Assembly: GCF_037176765.1 (NCBI RefSeq) | Contig: NC_090023.1 | Coordinates: forward strand, 214,022,506-214,086,505 | Origin: Anolis sagrei | Taxonomy: Eukaryota; Chordata; Lepidosauria; Squamata; Anolidae | Length of the DNA stretch: 64,000 nt | Reading direction: 5' to 3' | Shown here: positions 42,886 through 56,800 of the stretch, piece after piece | Position numbering within the stretch: position 1 is the stretch's first letter | How the letters are laid out: every line of letters starts with the position of its first letter | Position numbers and translations under genes: made by a program | The notes under the pieces: generated by a model | What the model was told of the DNA's origin: nothing | What the model saw: only the letters and a program-made list of their open reading frames with translations | Database searches by the model: none

Positions 42886-43111
42886 TTTTTTTAAAAAAAG
42901 CAGCACTTAAATAAATCTCAATTCTCTGATGTAAAAGGTTGAGGAAGGTACACAAGATATACAGTTCTTGAAAGGCCATGGTTTGGTCACAGATAACTTT
43001 TTCCATTCCTGGGACCATCATGTAGTTCTATAAGGAAAACTTTCATTTGTACAATTGGGATCGGTCCTTCATCTCAATATACAAGGAAAGCAATTAAGTT
43101 TGCTCTAGACG

Positions 43112-43283
43112 TCAGTGCTCAGCAAGACCGCCCTTAGATTCCACATATTCCAACGCCGCTGCCTTCACAACCTGGACAGTTTCTGCTGTGCCATATTTCT
43201 TCTCATACTCCAAATAACGCTTAAAGAAGAACTTCATCTTCTTTGCTGCGAGGCTCAGGTGTATCACTCGCTCAAAAATGTCC
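43112..43283 (-). CDS. PDCD11: PDCD11 terminal coding exon
   Basis: The exon encodes [20 protein letters not shown], then [20 protein letters not shown] and ends [13 protein letters not shown]-stop. Human ends ALEYVEAKSSVLED. The acceptor is ctttttcacag. Confidence 0.97.
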
Positions 43284-46200
43284 CTGTGAAAAAGGCAGAA
43301 TGCTGTTCAGAAGGGCTCTCTCCAAGAATCTCAAAATCCTCTAACACAAATCTATGGTCAAGTTTGCACTTGGGGGGGGGGGGGGCTACAGATTTCCAGG
43401 AACAACAAATTAATAAAATCTGTAAATTATCACATTCAAAAAGGGAGAACCCACAAATGCAGAGGGCTCACTGAATTTCTTTGAAGCCTCACCCTCCCCT
43501 CCCACTCAGATCAGCCTGCTCTTAATTAAGCAAAAATATAGTATTTCTTATATTGAAATAGGCTATTGATAACAACAAATAAACCTTCTTAGAATGCAAT
43601 AGGTCACCAATATTTTCCGCATCACAATACAAGGGAATTACGGCTTCAGTGGCTACTAGACTTGGGCCCGAATCCCTGTTAACAAAAAGATTTGTAGTTT
43701 TCGGAGGGCCATTTTTGTTTAATTTTTGAAAACCAAGGGAAAGAGATGAAAAGACCAGTGAAATTGATTTTTGAGAGACAATACTTTCAGAAAGAGTTAA
43801 GTTCACAAAATACCTAAGGCAGGGGGATCTGTGGTGGTTTTTTCCCCTCTCCCTGGCAGAAGAAACCTCTTCCATTTTTTCTTGAAAAGTTACCTCCTCC
43901 TCCAGAGAGGGCTCTGGGAACTTGCTTTCCCAGTGGCACTTGGATAGGGTGGCCATAGGGAGCACGATGGAAGTTGAAGTTTTTCTCTCTGTGTGTCTCT
44001 CAGACAATTTTTTTTGTCGTGTCAGGAGCGACTTGAGAAACTGCAAGTCACTTCCAGTGTGAGCGAATTGGCTGTCTGCAAGGACATTGCCCAGGGGACG
44101 TCTGGATGTTTTGATGCTTTACCATCCTTGTGGGATGATATGTGTCCTCGCATGAGGAGCTAGAGCTGACAGAGGGAGTTTATCCGTGTTCACTCCGGAT
44201 TAGAACCTGCGACCTGTCAGTCTTCAGTCCTGCCGACACAGGGGTTTAACCCACTGTGCCACTGGGGGCTCCATTAAAAGCCTGGCAATGTCCATGCTCT
44301 GATTGACTGAGAATGGATACAACCAGTGACTACAATTCCCAAATGTATGGTTAAAACTTAAAATAATTCGAAAAATAAGTTGATTGGCGAATTCTTTTGA
44401 AACTTGCCAGCCTGCAGTTGTAAATGTGGTCTACAACTGAGATAGGTTTCGTACAGATAGACCTTAAAATGGCTGAGGACTGAGTCTTTAAAAGTTTCCC
44501 ATTGAAGCCAATGGGCCAAATCTCTGCCCAATGAAATGGAAAACACTCCTTCCCTTTCAGATAACTTTCTAGTAAATGAAATGAGGGGGGTTAGAAAGAA
44601 ACACATCCGAAAACAGAATGCCTTTTGGTCCGAATGCACATGCTTAGTAGTTACACAATATGGAGCTCCCAACCCCCCCCCCCCCCCCCCCCCAAATCTA
44701 GGCTCTCTATCTTCAAGCAAGACTCAAAAGAAAATATGAGATAGGCTTCCCATTGCAAATGACAGGCCAGATAAAGGTTCTATGACATCCTTTCATGCTG
44801 TTGATATCTATTTACATAAACTTTATCTCCCAAACTGTCTTAAATGCCAGACTGATATACATTTCCTGTGTTGTAATTGCACCTTTTCTTTAAACGTTCG
44901 AAAGTCTAGGACTTCCTTTTGATGCTATTACTCACCGCACTTCCTTCTGACTGCCATGTTTTATCATCATGTCTATGTACACTGACCAGATGTCCGTGCG
45001 TTTCGGGTATGTGCTCAGGGTGTTCTCAAAAATGGCCTTCCCGTGTTCAGAATCACCAAATTGGAACTCCAGCTGTGCCAGCTTTGAAATCACATCCACA
45101 TCTGCAGCAGAACAAGAATGTGTTTTAAAATGCATTCCATTAGTCATGACTGCCTTTACTTACAAGTTTGAGGTTACTCTGGCAACATGCAATTAGAAAG
45201 CAATCAGGGTTCCCTGCTAGGAAATTCTTACAATAAACTAACCAATTGTTGCTTGTTTTTTAAAGTCTTCCATAATGTGGTTGTTTTTTAAAAACTACAA
45301 CAACAACAACAACAACCACCTTTGTATCAAGTAGATTCTAGTTGTACTCTGGTCCCATACCAGGTCAGCGTGGGGTACAAATCAAACAAAAATGTGTATT
45401 GTTTAATGTACAAATTGGAAGACTTTTTTCATTCTAACATTTGGATTAATTTCAGTATATTAACAAGATAGGAAACCTTGCTCTGTTTGAAATATTTGTA
45501 AACACTTTGATCTAAAAATGGTTACACACACATACATTGCAGATATTGTTGATAATCTGTCAGAAACTGTGCTTAAGTCCCATTCAAGACAAACCCCAAT
45601 TCTTTTAAAACTCAAATCAAGAAAGAGAGAGGTAACAAGGAAAGCTTTTAAATATAAGGTAAAGGTTTCCCCTTGATATTAAGTCTAGCCATGTCTGACT
45701 CTGGGAGCTGGTGCTCATCTCGATTTCTAAGCCAAAGATTTCTAAGCCATTGTCCATAGACACCTCCAAGGTCATGTGGCGGCATAACTGCATGGAGTGC
45801 CATTACCACTTCCAGCCAGAGTGGTACCTATTGATCTTTTGCATGTTTTCGAACTGCTAGGTTGACAGAAGCTGGGGCTAACAGGGGGAGCTCATCTCCC
45901 TCCCCAGATTTAAACCACCAACCTTTCGGTCAGCAAGTTCAGTAGCTCAGCGGTTTAACCCATTGCACCACCAGGAGGCCTCCTTTTAAGTATGTTGCTA
46001 TAGTACTGTCTTAAAATGCTCAGAATATTGCCTATTTTGCTTTTCTTAGATTTTATTGCCAACAGCCAAGTAACCAATAAGGAATTTCAATGCTAGGTCC
46101 ATGCGGTTAAGAGCATCAGCTGCCCAGCAACTGCTGTCCAAAAGAGAAGAAAATCGAGTGGTCCTTACGTTCTTTTTCTGGCAGACATTTCAGTGCATGA

Positions 46201-49200
46201 GGGAGGAGTCTGTGAGCTGCTTCCAGCAGGCCTCTTTTCAGAAGGAAAGTGGAGTATTTCACCCACACAGATTTCTCCTGTCGAAAGCGCTTCAGCATTG
46301 TATTATACAAATCATCAGCTTCCTGAAAGATGAGAAAAGATCAATCTAAAAATGGAGATATGCTTTTGATTTGTTTTTATTAAGAAAATAAGCCACCATT
46401 ATTATCTGACTTCCTTTTCAATGAACGCGGAGAGCTTGAATGTAAGACTCCACTAAGTACATAAATGTTGGACACCCAGCCTCCTAGGTTTCAAGAAAGT
46501 GTGAAAATCACTAGTGTACCATATATACTTGAATACAAGCTGACCCAAATTGGGAAAATGTATTGACTTGAGTATAAGTCCAGGGTGGGAAATGCATCAA
46601 CTACTGGTAAATTTCAACATAAAAATAGACGCCAAGAAAATGAGTTAACAGTAGGTTAAATATTTTTGAATATTTACTTAAAACTATAATTTAAGAAAAG
46701 ACTGTCCAACTCTGATTAAACTATTATTCTAACCTTCTTCAATGTAAATGTGCTTACGTATCCTTCCGATAATAATAAAAGGAGTAAAATAATAAATGTA
46801 ATAAAAATAATAATAACAGAGTAAAGTAATAAATAACCTTGACTCAAGTATAAGCCAAGGGGGCTTTTTCAGCCTAAAAAAAGGGACTGGAAAACTCAGC
46901 TTATACTTGAGTATATACGGTATATCTGTAGGTAAAGTATGCCCAGCACTTAGGGTCTCTGAGGCAGAGGCACTGAATAGATGACAGAAACAAGCAGGTC
47001 TCTCCAGGCTTACATTTCTTCTCATTTGCTCAGAAGGTGAATGTCTACTCTAGATCTTACTCAGAAATACTAACTCCAGCAAATTAAATTAAATGAAATA
47101 GTCAGTCTATTATCAATTGACTTAAAAGAAAGTAGTCAACAACTTATGTCGCTCTAATTGCAATTGTTATTATTACAACTGAAATATTTGCTATCTTGGA
47201 GTAGAAATTGGTATTCAGCCACATACCCAAAGCAATGGGCCATATCCTAGTATTGCCTGGGAAGAGCCATGAAAAAATAAAGCTGCTGTTACAGTTAACA
47301 ACCTTAGCATGATAACTCAAAAAAAAGAAAGAAAAAGAAATCTGGCATCGAGCTGGATCAGTTTACATCTTCCCAAGAACAACCAAACTTTTTTTCTGCC
47401 ACATTCAACAATCAGAAGTGATTTATAGCATCAGTTTCTCAAGTCGCTTCTGACACAATAAAAAAGAATAATTGGACTCACCTTATATTTCTCAGAGCCA
47501 GTGTAGATATCTGCCAACTGTTGGAAGACTTTCAAAGGTTCATTGTACTGAACAGCTCTTTCAAAGACTTTCATTAGTGCCTCCTCTGTGCCATACATGT
47601 TCTCCAGGTTCAGCAGGGCAACCCATACATTGAGCTTCTCTTGTTCTTCTCTGAAAGTAAAAACATATGAATACGGACCAAAGCTCAGCCTTTTTTCTGA
47701 ACAATCTATCCAAAAAATTAATCAGGTCATTTCTAATAATAATAATCTGTATAAATAAAAATGTAATGTTCATTTGTGGAATTAACAGAACTCAAAAACC
47801 ACTGGACGAATTGACACCAAATTTGGACAGCATATACCTAACAACCCAATGTATGTCTTTTACTAAAAAAATGATTTTGTCATTTGGGAGTTGAAGTTGC
47901 TGGGATTTATAGTACACCTACAATCAATGAGCATTCTGAACTCCACCAATTATGGAATTGAACCAAATGTGGTACACAGGACTCCCATGTCCAATAGAAA
48001 ACACTAGAAGGGTTTGGTGGGCATTGACCTTGAGTTTGGGAGTTGTCGTTCACCTACATCCAGAGAGCACTGTGGACTCAAACAATGATGGATCTGGGCC
48101 AAACTTGGCACAAATATTCCATATGCCCAAATATGAACACAGATGGAGTTTGGGGAAAATAGACCTTTCCATTTGGGATTGTAGTTACTGGGATTTATAG
48201 TTCACCTACAATCAAAGAGCATTCTGAACCCCACCAACGACAAAATTGGGGCAAACTTCCTACACAGAACCCCCATGACCAACAGAAAAAACTTAAGGCC
48301 ATTGATAGATAGATATGATTCACACACAGAGAGATATAGATTTGAAAGGGACCCCTAAAGAAGGACAATGATATGTTGCATGTTCCAGAGTAGGCAAACC
48401 AGACAATTTTCACATCAACTGACAAAGAAACAGCAAGAAATACTGTTTACCCACAAGCATAAAGAAATTACATAGATTAGAAACCAACACTTTCTCATTA
48501 CTTTATTTTCCAGATCACCAAACTGGGCCACCCCGCCTCTATCTCCCCGAAGGGACTCAGGCAGTTTACATATGATAAAACAACACACAAATTAAACACA
48601 CAGTACAATACTAAAAGTAAAACTAATAGCACATAAAACAACAATTTAAAACTCAGAACGATGCTCAAAGCGATAGCTATCTTAATTTGTTTCTGCATAA
48701 AAATAAAGAAGAGAGAAAAAATCCAGCAGCACCTTTTAGGCTAAGTGATTTATTTTTGCATGAGCACCCTACCATGTTCATGTTTGTTCCTTGAAGGTCT
48801 ATGAATGTATGTATACACACACGCACAATTAAAGGAAGAATGGAAAGTGATAATGACAGCTGATGCATAACAATTAAGAAGAGAGATGTTTCACCTAAAG
48901 GAGATGGTTTTGAGTGCCCTTTCTGCCACAGCTCTGGCCTTCTCTATCTCTGTGGCCTGCAGATGAAAAGCCATATACTGCAACCAGAGGATGGAGCTGT
49001 CAGGATTGCTAAGGACCAAGCGGTCAAAATCGTCTGCTGTCTGAGGCTGCCGGTTGGGGTCCATCAAGGCAGCTTCAAGTTTGGCGAGTTCCTTCTCTGC
49101 CTTCTGCTTTTCCAACTCTCGTTTCTTCTTTGTTTGTTTCTTGGTCTTAAAAACAAATGGAGGGGGGAGGAGAAGGAGCATGACTTTTAGATACACTATT

Positions 49201-52200
49201 GTAAGAGTGCAGTGTCCTAATTAACATTTAAACCTACTCTTACCACCAGCACTACATATGTAAGGATAGACACAGAAAGACAGTTTTAGGGAGTAGGTAT
49301 AAGTGAAAATAAAACTGCTTATACAAACATCTTTTTAGAGCAAAACATTCAAAAAATAAAACACAGATAAAATGTATGTAAAAGTCTAAGAAACAAAAAG
49401 TAAAATAACCCTAGCATGAACTTGATCCTAGAAGAAAGGCAGTTCTGATCCTGATACAGCTGTTTTTCATTTTTTTCTGATCATATCACAATATTTTAAT
49501 TTTGCAAGCAAAGCATTCTCTTTATTTTCTCTAGACCAACAAGAACTGAAATGCCAAGTTAATAGATTAATAAACGTGAATGTTAGTTGCTTATAAACCA
49601 AGTCCAAGGCAAATGACATAGCAATACTGCACCATGGTCTCTGTATCATCCTCTTCCTCACTATCAGAGCTTTCTTCCTTTGGTTTCAACATGGCAGCAT
49701 TCAGCACATTCAAGCCCTCCTCCCATGTAAAGCTTGTCGAAACCTTCAGCCTAGAAATTTCTTTTCTCTGCTGGGAGAAAAACAAAAAATTGTGTTTACA
49801 TACATACCCACATGGTAGAATACTCCTATTCAAAATGAAAGCACTGCTCTAAGGTAAAGGTAAAGGTTTCCCTTTGACATTAAGTCTAGTCGAGTCCAAC
49901 TCTGTGGGTGGTACTCATCTCCATTTCTAAGCCAAAGGGCCGGCATCTGTAGATGCCTCCAAGGTCATGTGGCCAGCATAACTACATGGAGCACTTTGCC
50001 TTTCCGCAGAAGCAGTACCTATTGATCTCCTCACATTTGCATGTTTTCGAATTGCTAGGTTGGCAGAAGCTGGGGCTATCAGCAGGAGCTCATCCTGCTC
50101 CCCGGATTCAAATCGCCAACCTTTCAGTCAGCAAGTTTAGCAGCTCAGTGGTTTAACCCGCTGCTCTACCAGGGGGCCCCTCCACATATAGTGGAATACT
50201 CCTATTCAAAATGAAAGTGCTGTTCTAGCCATGCCAAAATACCCTTTCCATTCTTCAAGGGTTTACCTTCGATTTCCTCCCACACTTTTCTTCCTCTTCC
50301 TCTTCCCGACAGTAGATTTCAACACCACTATCATCATCTTCAGTACGATGCGCTCTTCTCTTTGGCTTTACTTGCTGTTATTTTAAGAAAAAGGTAATAC
50401 AATCGTAATTTAAAAAAAAAACACTGATCAAAGTGCATATGTATAAAAATATATGTATCAAAAGAATCATTCAGTTATGCAATGTGATAAATATACATGC
50501 AGGTTTCTGTCTCTATCAGGCTCAATGCTCCTTCCAGGACAAATACCTGTTCGTTTTCTGAATTTCTTCTTTTTCGCTTTCTTGTCTTCATTAAGTGTGT
50601 GTCTGTTTCACCAGAACCATGTTCTGGGATGATACATGGGTTCCCAGTGTCTTCAGGAAGGAGGGAGAGCTCCACCACATTCTCTGCTTTATTTATACTG
50701 TAGAATTAGATCACAAATAAAGGAAGGGGCAGAAAGAATTCAGCAGGACACAACATCTACAAAATGCTTTATTAAATATGCAACATGCTTTACGGACATT
50801 AACTTGTTCAGTCTCATGCCACCCATTCATGTAGTCATTATTATCATGACAATGAAAGGAGAGGAAGTTGGTTCTATCCTAATTGGTTCTATCATAAAAA
50901 CATGGAAAAGTTGTATTATGCAGGACATCTTGCAGCACATTTTGCTATAGTTTTTCAATTAATATCTCAGAGAGTCTCAACCAATTTAATATACCATATA
51001 GACGCAAGTATAAGCCAACCCAAATCTAAACTGAGGCACGTAATTTTACCACAAAAAAAAAAAAACTGGGAAAACATATTGACTCGAGTATAAGCCAAGA
51101 GTGGGGAATGAGCAGCTACTGGCAAATTTCAAAATAAAAAGTAGATACCAATAAAATTACTTTAATTGGGGCATCAGTAGGTTAAATGTTTTTGAATATT
51201 TACATAAAACTGTAACTCCGATTAAACCAATATTCTAACCTTTTTCGATGTAAATGTGCTAACATATCCTTCCAATAATTATACAGAGAGTAAAATAATA
51301 AATGTAATAAAAATAAGAATAATAGAATAAAATAATGAAAAAGTAATAACAGCAATAATAGATTAAAATAATAAATGTAATAATAATAATAGAGTAAACT
51401 AATAAATATAATAATAACAATAATAAATAGAGAAAATAATAAATTTAATAATAATAATAGAGAAAAATAATAAATATAATAAAATATAATAATAATAGTA
51501 AGGTAATGAAAATGTAATAATAACAACGACAAATAGAGTAAAGTAATACATTAATAAAAACAATAACCCAGTAAAATAATAAATAACTTTTGACTTGACT
51601 ATAAGCTGAGGCGGGTTTTTTCAGCCTAAAAAAAGGCTGAAAAATAGAGTATATACAGTAATTTGTGGCAACCACTTTCAAAGTAAGTACCATACAATTA
51701 AACAGGAAATAACACTTTCAAACCAGGAATAGAAAATCTTTCAAATTTTGTTATATAGTATAAGGGACACCATATTACTACTGGGACTTGAACATTACAA
51801 ATTTTGGTATCTTGGGGGGGGGGGGGGGGGAGGGTAGACCTGGAACCAAACACCAGAGGATATCAAGGGCTCCTTATACAGATATTTGCTCCTAGAACAC
51901 TAGTTGCCCAGTACTTTAGTAATACCTCAGTGCCAGGCTTTAGCCCTCAAATCTTACTGCTTTCCTGTCCCTCCACTAGATTTGCTACCCGAAAATCACG
52001 CTTCCATTCAAGAAACTTCACACCTACCAGAAGACCTTGGCAGTGAGGAGCTGACCCCGATGGATGTATTTTGAACACAAGGAATGATCTGGCACAAAGA
52101 CGGGAGTGATACGTTGCAACGGGATGCAACCCACAACAGAATCAGACAATCTGGAAACAGAAGAACACATTTATTTCAGCTGCTCAACTTTATTTCAAGA

Positions 52201-53748
52201 GATAAATCATTGTAATCCTGACTAAAGGCTCTCCTTCAGATTTACATAAAGTTGTACCCAGTTTGTACAAGACAAATTAAATGGCAGGGCCCCTGTAGAC
52301 TGAGTTTCATGTACCTTAACAAAAGAAATTTTGTTATGTGTTTATTTATTTCTTTACAGTATTTATATTCTGCCCATCTCACCCCGAAGGAGACTCAGAG
52401 CATATCACAAAACACATATACAGCAAACATTCAATGCTGTTATACACTGACAAGACAGACAACTGTACATAGACAGAGGTATATATAAACTTTCCCATCT
52501 TGGGCATCTTGGAGGATGTGCTCAGTTCCAGCCACCGGGGGGGGGGGGGAGGTGCTGTCACTTCGCTTTCCCTGCTGAAGAGCTTTGTTAGTAAACTTTC
52601 TCCTTGATCAAACCGCCAGCATTTTTCTGCCGTTTCCTATGGGTGCCTTAAATACCTCCCCGTTTAAACGGTACCTATTTATCTACTCACATTGCTGTTT
52701 TCGAAACTGCTCGGTAGGCAGAAGCTGGGCTAAAAGTCAGGAGCTCACCCTGACCTGGGCTTCGAACTGCCAACCTTTTGGTTCGCAAGATTTACTGCAG
52801 CTTGCAGTTAACCTGTTGTACTAAAGCCCAGCCCAAAATTTGGGGCTCTCCGTTTACTGCAGAAAGCCTGCTAGACAAATACTAAAAAAGCTGAAATCAC
52901 TTGTTACTTGGTTATTGTAGGTTTTTTCGGGCTATATGGCCATGTTCTAGAGGTATTCCCTCCTGATGTTTTGCCTGCATCTATGGAAAGCATCCTCAGA
53001 GGTAGTGAGGTCAGACTCACTACCTCTGAATAACCAACATTAACAGCAAATTAACTTTTAAGGACAGCAAACAAACTCACCTAAACAAAATGCCTCTTGC
53101 TGCGATGGATTTGACATAGCCTCTGACGAGCTGACCTTCTGTAACATTATCAAGAGATGCGATTTCAGGATCTTCTACCTTACTGTGGCTCTTGGGACTT
53201 ACCCTAAGATAAAGATGGGAAATCGGTGAAATTCCCTTCTCCTTGCTGAGCAAAATAAATTGAGAATGTAAAGTAGTATATCTGAAATTCAAGGAATGAT
53301 AACAATCTCCATATTCGTTCTAAGATAACAATAGGGTGTCACCTTTCATAGTTATGGAAAATATGAAATGTAAAATCAATGATACAGTAGAAAGCTGAGT
53401 GCAGGATTTCTTTGTGTATCTGATCCTAAAAACAAATGTCAACTTCACCAAATATTTATCTGATTTCTAGTTGCAATGGAATTAGTTTTTAGCTATACTC
53501 TAGGGCAAATGTTACACTCTAAAGCACTAAATGTGAAATACCTGGACAATTTATGTTATTTTTGATTATTTAAACAATAAGGTGTCACATAAAAGGTAAA
53601 GGTAGTCCCCTGACATTAAGTCCAGTCATGTCTGACTCTGGGGTGTGGTGCTCATCTCCATTTCTAAGCCGTAGAGCCAGCGTTGTCCGTAGATACCTCC
53701 AAAGTGATGTGGCCGGCATGACTGCATGGAGCGCCGTTGGTGTCACAT

Positions 53749-53817
<69 letters not shown>

Positions 53818-56800
53818 GTAGTCTATATTCAAAGAGCTGTTCCTTACCTGGATTGCCGGAGAGACACTTTAATTTTTTTATCTTCATCTGAAAGGACATA
53901 ACATCTGTATGTGGGGAAAAGAAAACATGGGACTTTTGTAGACCATCCTTTACAGATAATATCCCTATTAGGTTATAAATATTTTGGTTATCTCATGTCT
54001 GGAATGCTGGAATGGACTCTATATAGGCCTTTCTTTGGAAAGGGCTCTGAAACTATGGCCTAAAATTTGGCAGATTGTTATTTAAGCTATATATAGAAAA
54101 CATATGAGTCCCTTATTTAAACTGTTGTATGGTTCTTACTTCCAAGCACAAATCAACATGCTGTTTGTGACTCATAAAGTCTGAATGATATAGAAAGGGT
54201 GCAAGTGAAGGATAACTTTCACCCATAGGCTCCTGTGAGCTACTGAGACCGATCTGAGAGGCCTTTCTATGTAACCAAGCAATGCAAAACGTGGTCAGGA
54301 CCAGGCAGGTAGGTTTTACTGTGGCTTCATCTTGGCTTTAGCATTCCCTCCCCTTCTTTATTGTGATTCCAGAAGGCAGTAAAATAGTTTTAAAGTCCCT
54401 CTTTGGAGGCAAATGCCTTGTAGGTGGTTGTTTTATTGTTCTATTCTTTACTGCTTCTCCCTTCTTCAAACAATATGCACCTTCTCTACTCTTGATTTTT
54501 GACTTAACTTATATCAAGTCTCTTTTGGACTTTCCTGGACCTGAATTCATTTGGAATGCAATTTATTAAAAGAAGAATGAGAAATAGTTTTGAATTCATT
54601 TGGGAATGAAGTTCAAAAGTTTAAGAAAAGAAATAATTTATGGACAGGATGGGAACCTGAAGGCTCCTGTCAAACACACACACACAAATATATCAGAAGT
54701 TAAAATGTAGACTTCTTCAACATTTGCAATTGCCCTGAAATGTTCTGTCAGACTGAGTGCACATACAAGTGCATGTTATTCTGACAAGAAATCCTTTTTA
54801 AATGAAATTTTCCCTACTTTCAAAAAATTGCTTTTGTTTTTTGGTTGTTTGTTTTTGCAGAAAGCTATTACCTGACGATCTTTCCAGCGCTGAAGTCTTC
54901 TAGTGGCTGTTCAGTATATGAGTCACTGAGATGAAAAAGGCTAACTTTGCCAATCCTTCCAAATGGAAGCGTAACTTGCAGGCCAACATGTGGAATCACA
55001 CTCTTTATGCAGCCTAGTGTGATGGTTCCTTTCTCTAGAGAGTAAGCGCCTGTCGTAAGGAGATTCAAAAGAAATTATTAGACATTATTGGCCACACTAG
55101 ATGTCAAGATGCTTGAATGTTAAATGTGTTGGATTTTGAACCTTCATGAATACATAGTTGAAAACTGTCAAAAGCAAGCAAGCACTTTTCAACAACTTTT
55201 TCTGACTGTTTGGGAGTTATTACTGGAAGACAGCAGTTGAATAATAAATTAGTTATTTTTTATACCAAACCGAACCAATCAATGTTATTAATTTTATTAA
55301 TTAGTCAGTTGGCCTTATCAAAAACAGACAGTGCAAACACAACATATACCATACATCTAGTCTTCTTAAAATAAAATACAAATATAGAGGTATTTGTCAG
55401 ATTGAAACCAATGTAGTTTAAGTTCTGGCTGTAAGGTTCAGTTACAGGAATAGGCATCTTATAATGTGCATATTCCACCTCTCACCCCCCCCCCTCCCCA
55501 ATACCACAGACCTGAAATTTGGGTTAGAATCCATGATTCTAGACATCTCACTCCTCCACCCATTATTCTATTGGGGGAATTTAATGCCAGACTAGGCTCT
55601 TCACTGTGGCCTTTGCAACCTCTATAGGCCTACCCAGTCCCCCTGCAAGTGGGATTCCCTGTTGGTCTTCCTGTGACACAAAGACCAATGCAGCTGGTGC
55701 AAATCTTTTATCATTAACCAGCAAATGCAGCCTGCTAATCCTAGGGGGTGAAGATCCCAACTTCAAATACCCCTACACATACCATGGCATACATACGAGT
55801 AGTGTACTTGATTTCATCTATGTCTCTGTAGTTGTTTTTATACTAAAATTCCCATCTCATACATTAGCCACATACATAAAATTCGTCCAGATTAGAGTAT
55901 GGCATTAGAACTCCTTTTGTATTGATGTAGAGCAGTGTTTCTCAATCTGTGCTCCTCCAGGTGTTTTGGAATTCAGTTCCCAGAAATCTCAGCCAGCTTA
56001 CCAACTGGAATTGTGGAAGCTGAAGTCCAAAACAAATCATCAGGAGGAGCACAGTTTGAGAAACTCTGATGTAAAGAAAAAGATGATATTTGGGATAGGC
56101 AACTGTGACAAAGCTGGGGCCAATTTTTTCTTACTGGGTCCCTACAAAGCCATCTTCATTGCATTTAAAAATAAATGTCCTCTCTTGGAGTTTTCCAAGA
56201 GGGCAATTTGTTCCCTTTCTTGGCCAGAAAAAAAAAACAACTTGGGGGAATACGGAGGAGCTGACTACACTTGATCCACTTTTGAACTCAATAGCAGAAA
56301 GAATACATGAAACCCATTCTATACGTAAAGAAAATAATTTCACAGAATTCAACATGGCTTACCACCAGATAATTGGATTATAATGACATTGTACTTGCTT
56401 TGTGAATCCCATTAAATCATGGTTTGATTATTTCTGCACAAGCCAGAAGATGCTTCTGCAGGCCTTCTATTCATATACAATTCCAGCCTCCACACAATCA
56501 AATTGGCAACATATAGTCTCAATTTCACAGAATCTTGTCTTGTTGTTGGGCACATACCAGAGATGATGCCAAACAACAAACTGTGGTTACCTTAACAAGG
56601 TAACTTTATAATCTATAACATCTGGCTTGTTGGTTACTCAAGAAACCAATAACTCATGCAATCAAAACAAAATACTACCAGTGTCCTCCTCTCTGACAAA
56701 TAGCATCTAGAAGAGGGAGTGCAAGCCTGAGTCCTCCTCTGATTGATTGTGCAGACAGCACTACATCATTATTTGGTGCTAAGCACTGATTGTACCACTG

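Noticed and set aside
43522-44046. 174-codon open frame on the minus strand between the last two PDCD11 exons
   Set aside because: It starts inside a SINE, has no splice or domain support and does not join PDCD11 in phase.
47561-47773. Minus-strand open frame of 70 codons over a PDCD11 exon
   Set aside because: Shifted frame; the exon encodes the HAT repeat in another frame.
51947-52129. Minus-strand open frame of 60 codons
   Set aside because: It overlaps the true PDCD11 exon 52028-52150 but reads the wrong frame; the correct frame matches PDCD11.
53585-53899. 104-codon minus-strand frame with YIYIYI and THTHTH runs
   Set aside because: It translates a microsatellite and a SINE; only its first part overlaps the real 57-nt PDCD11 exon.
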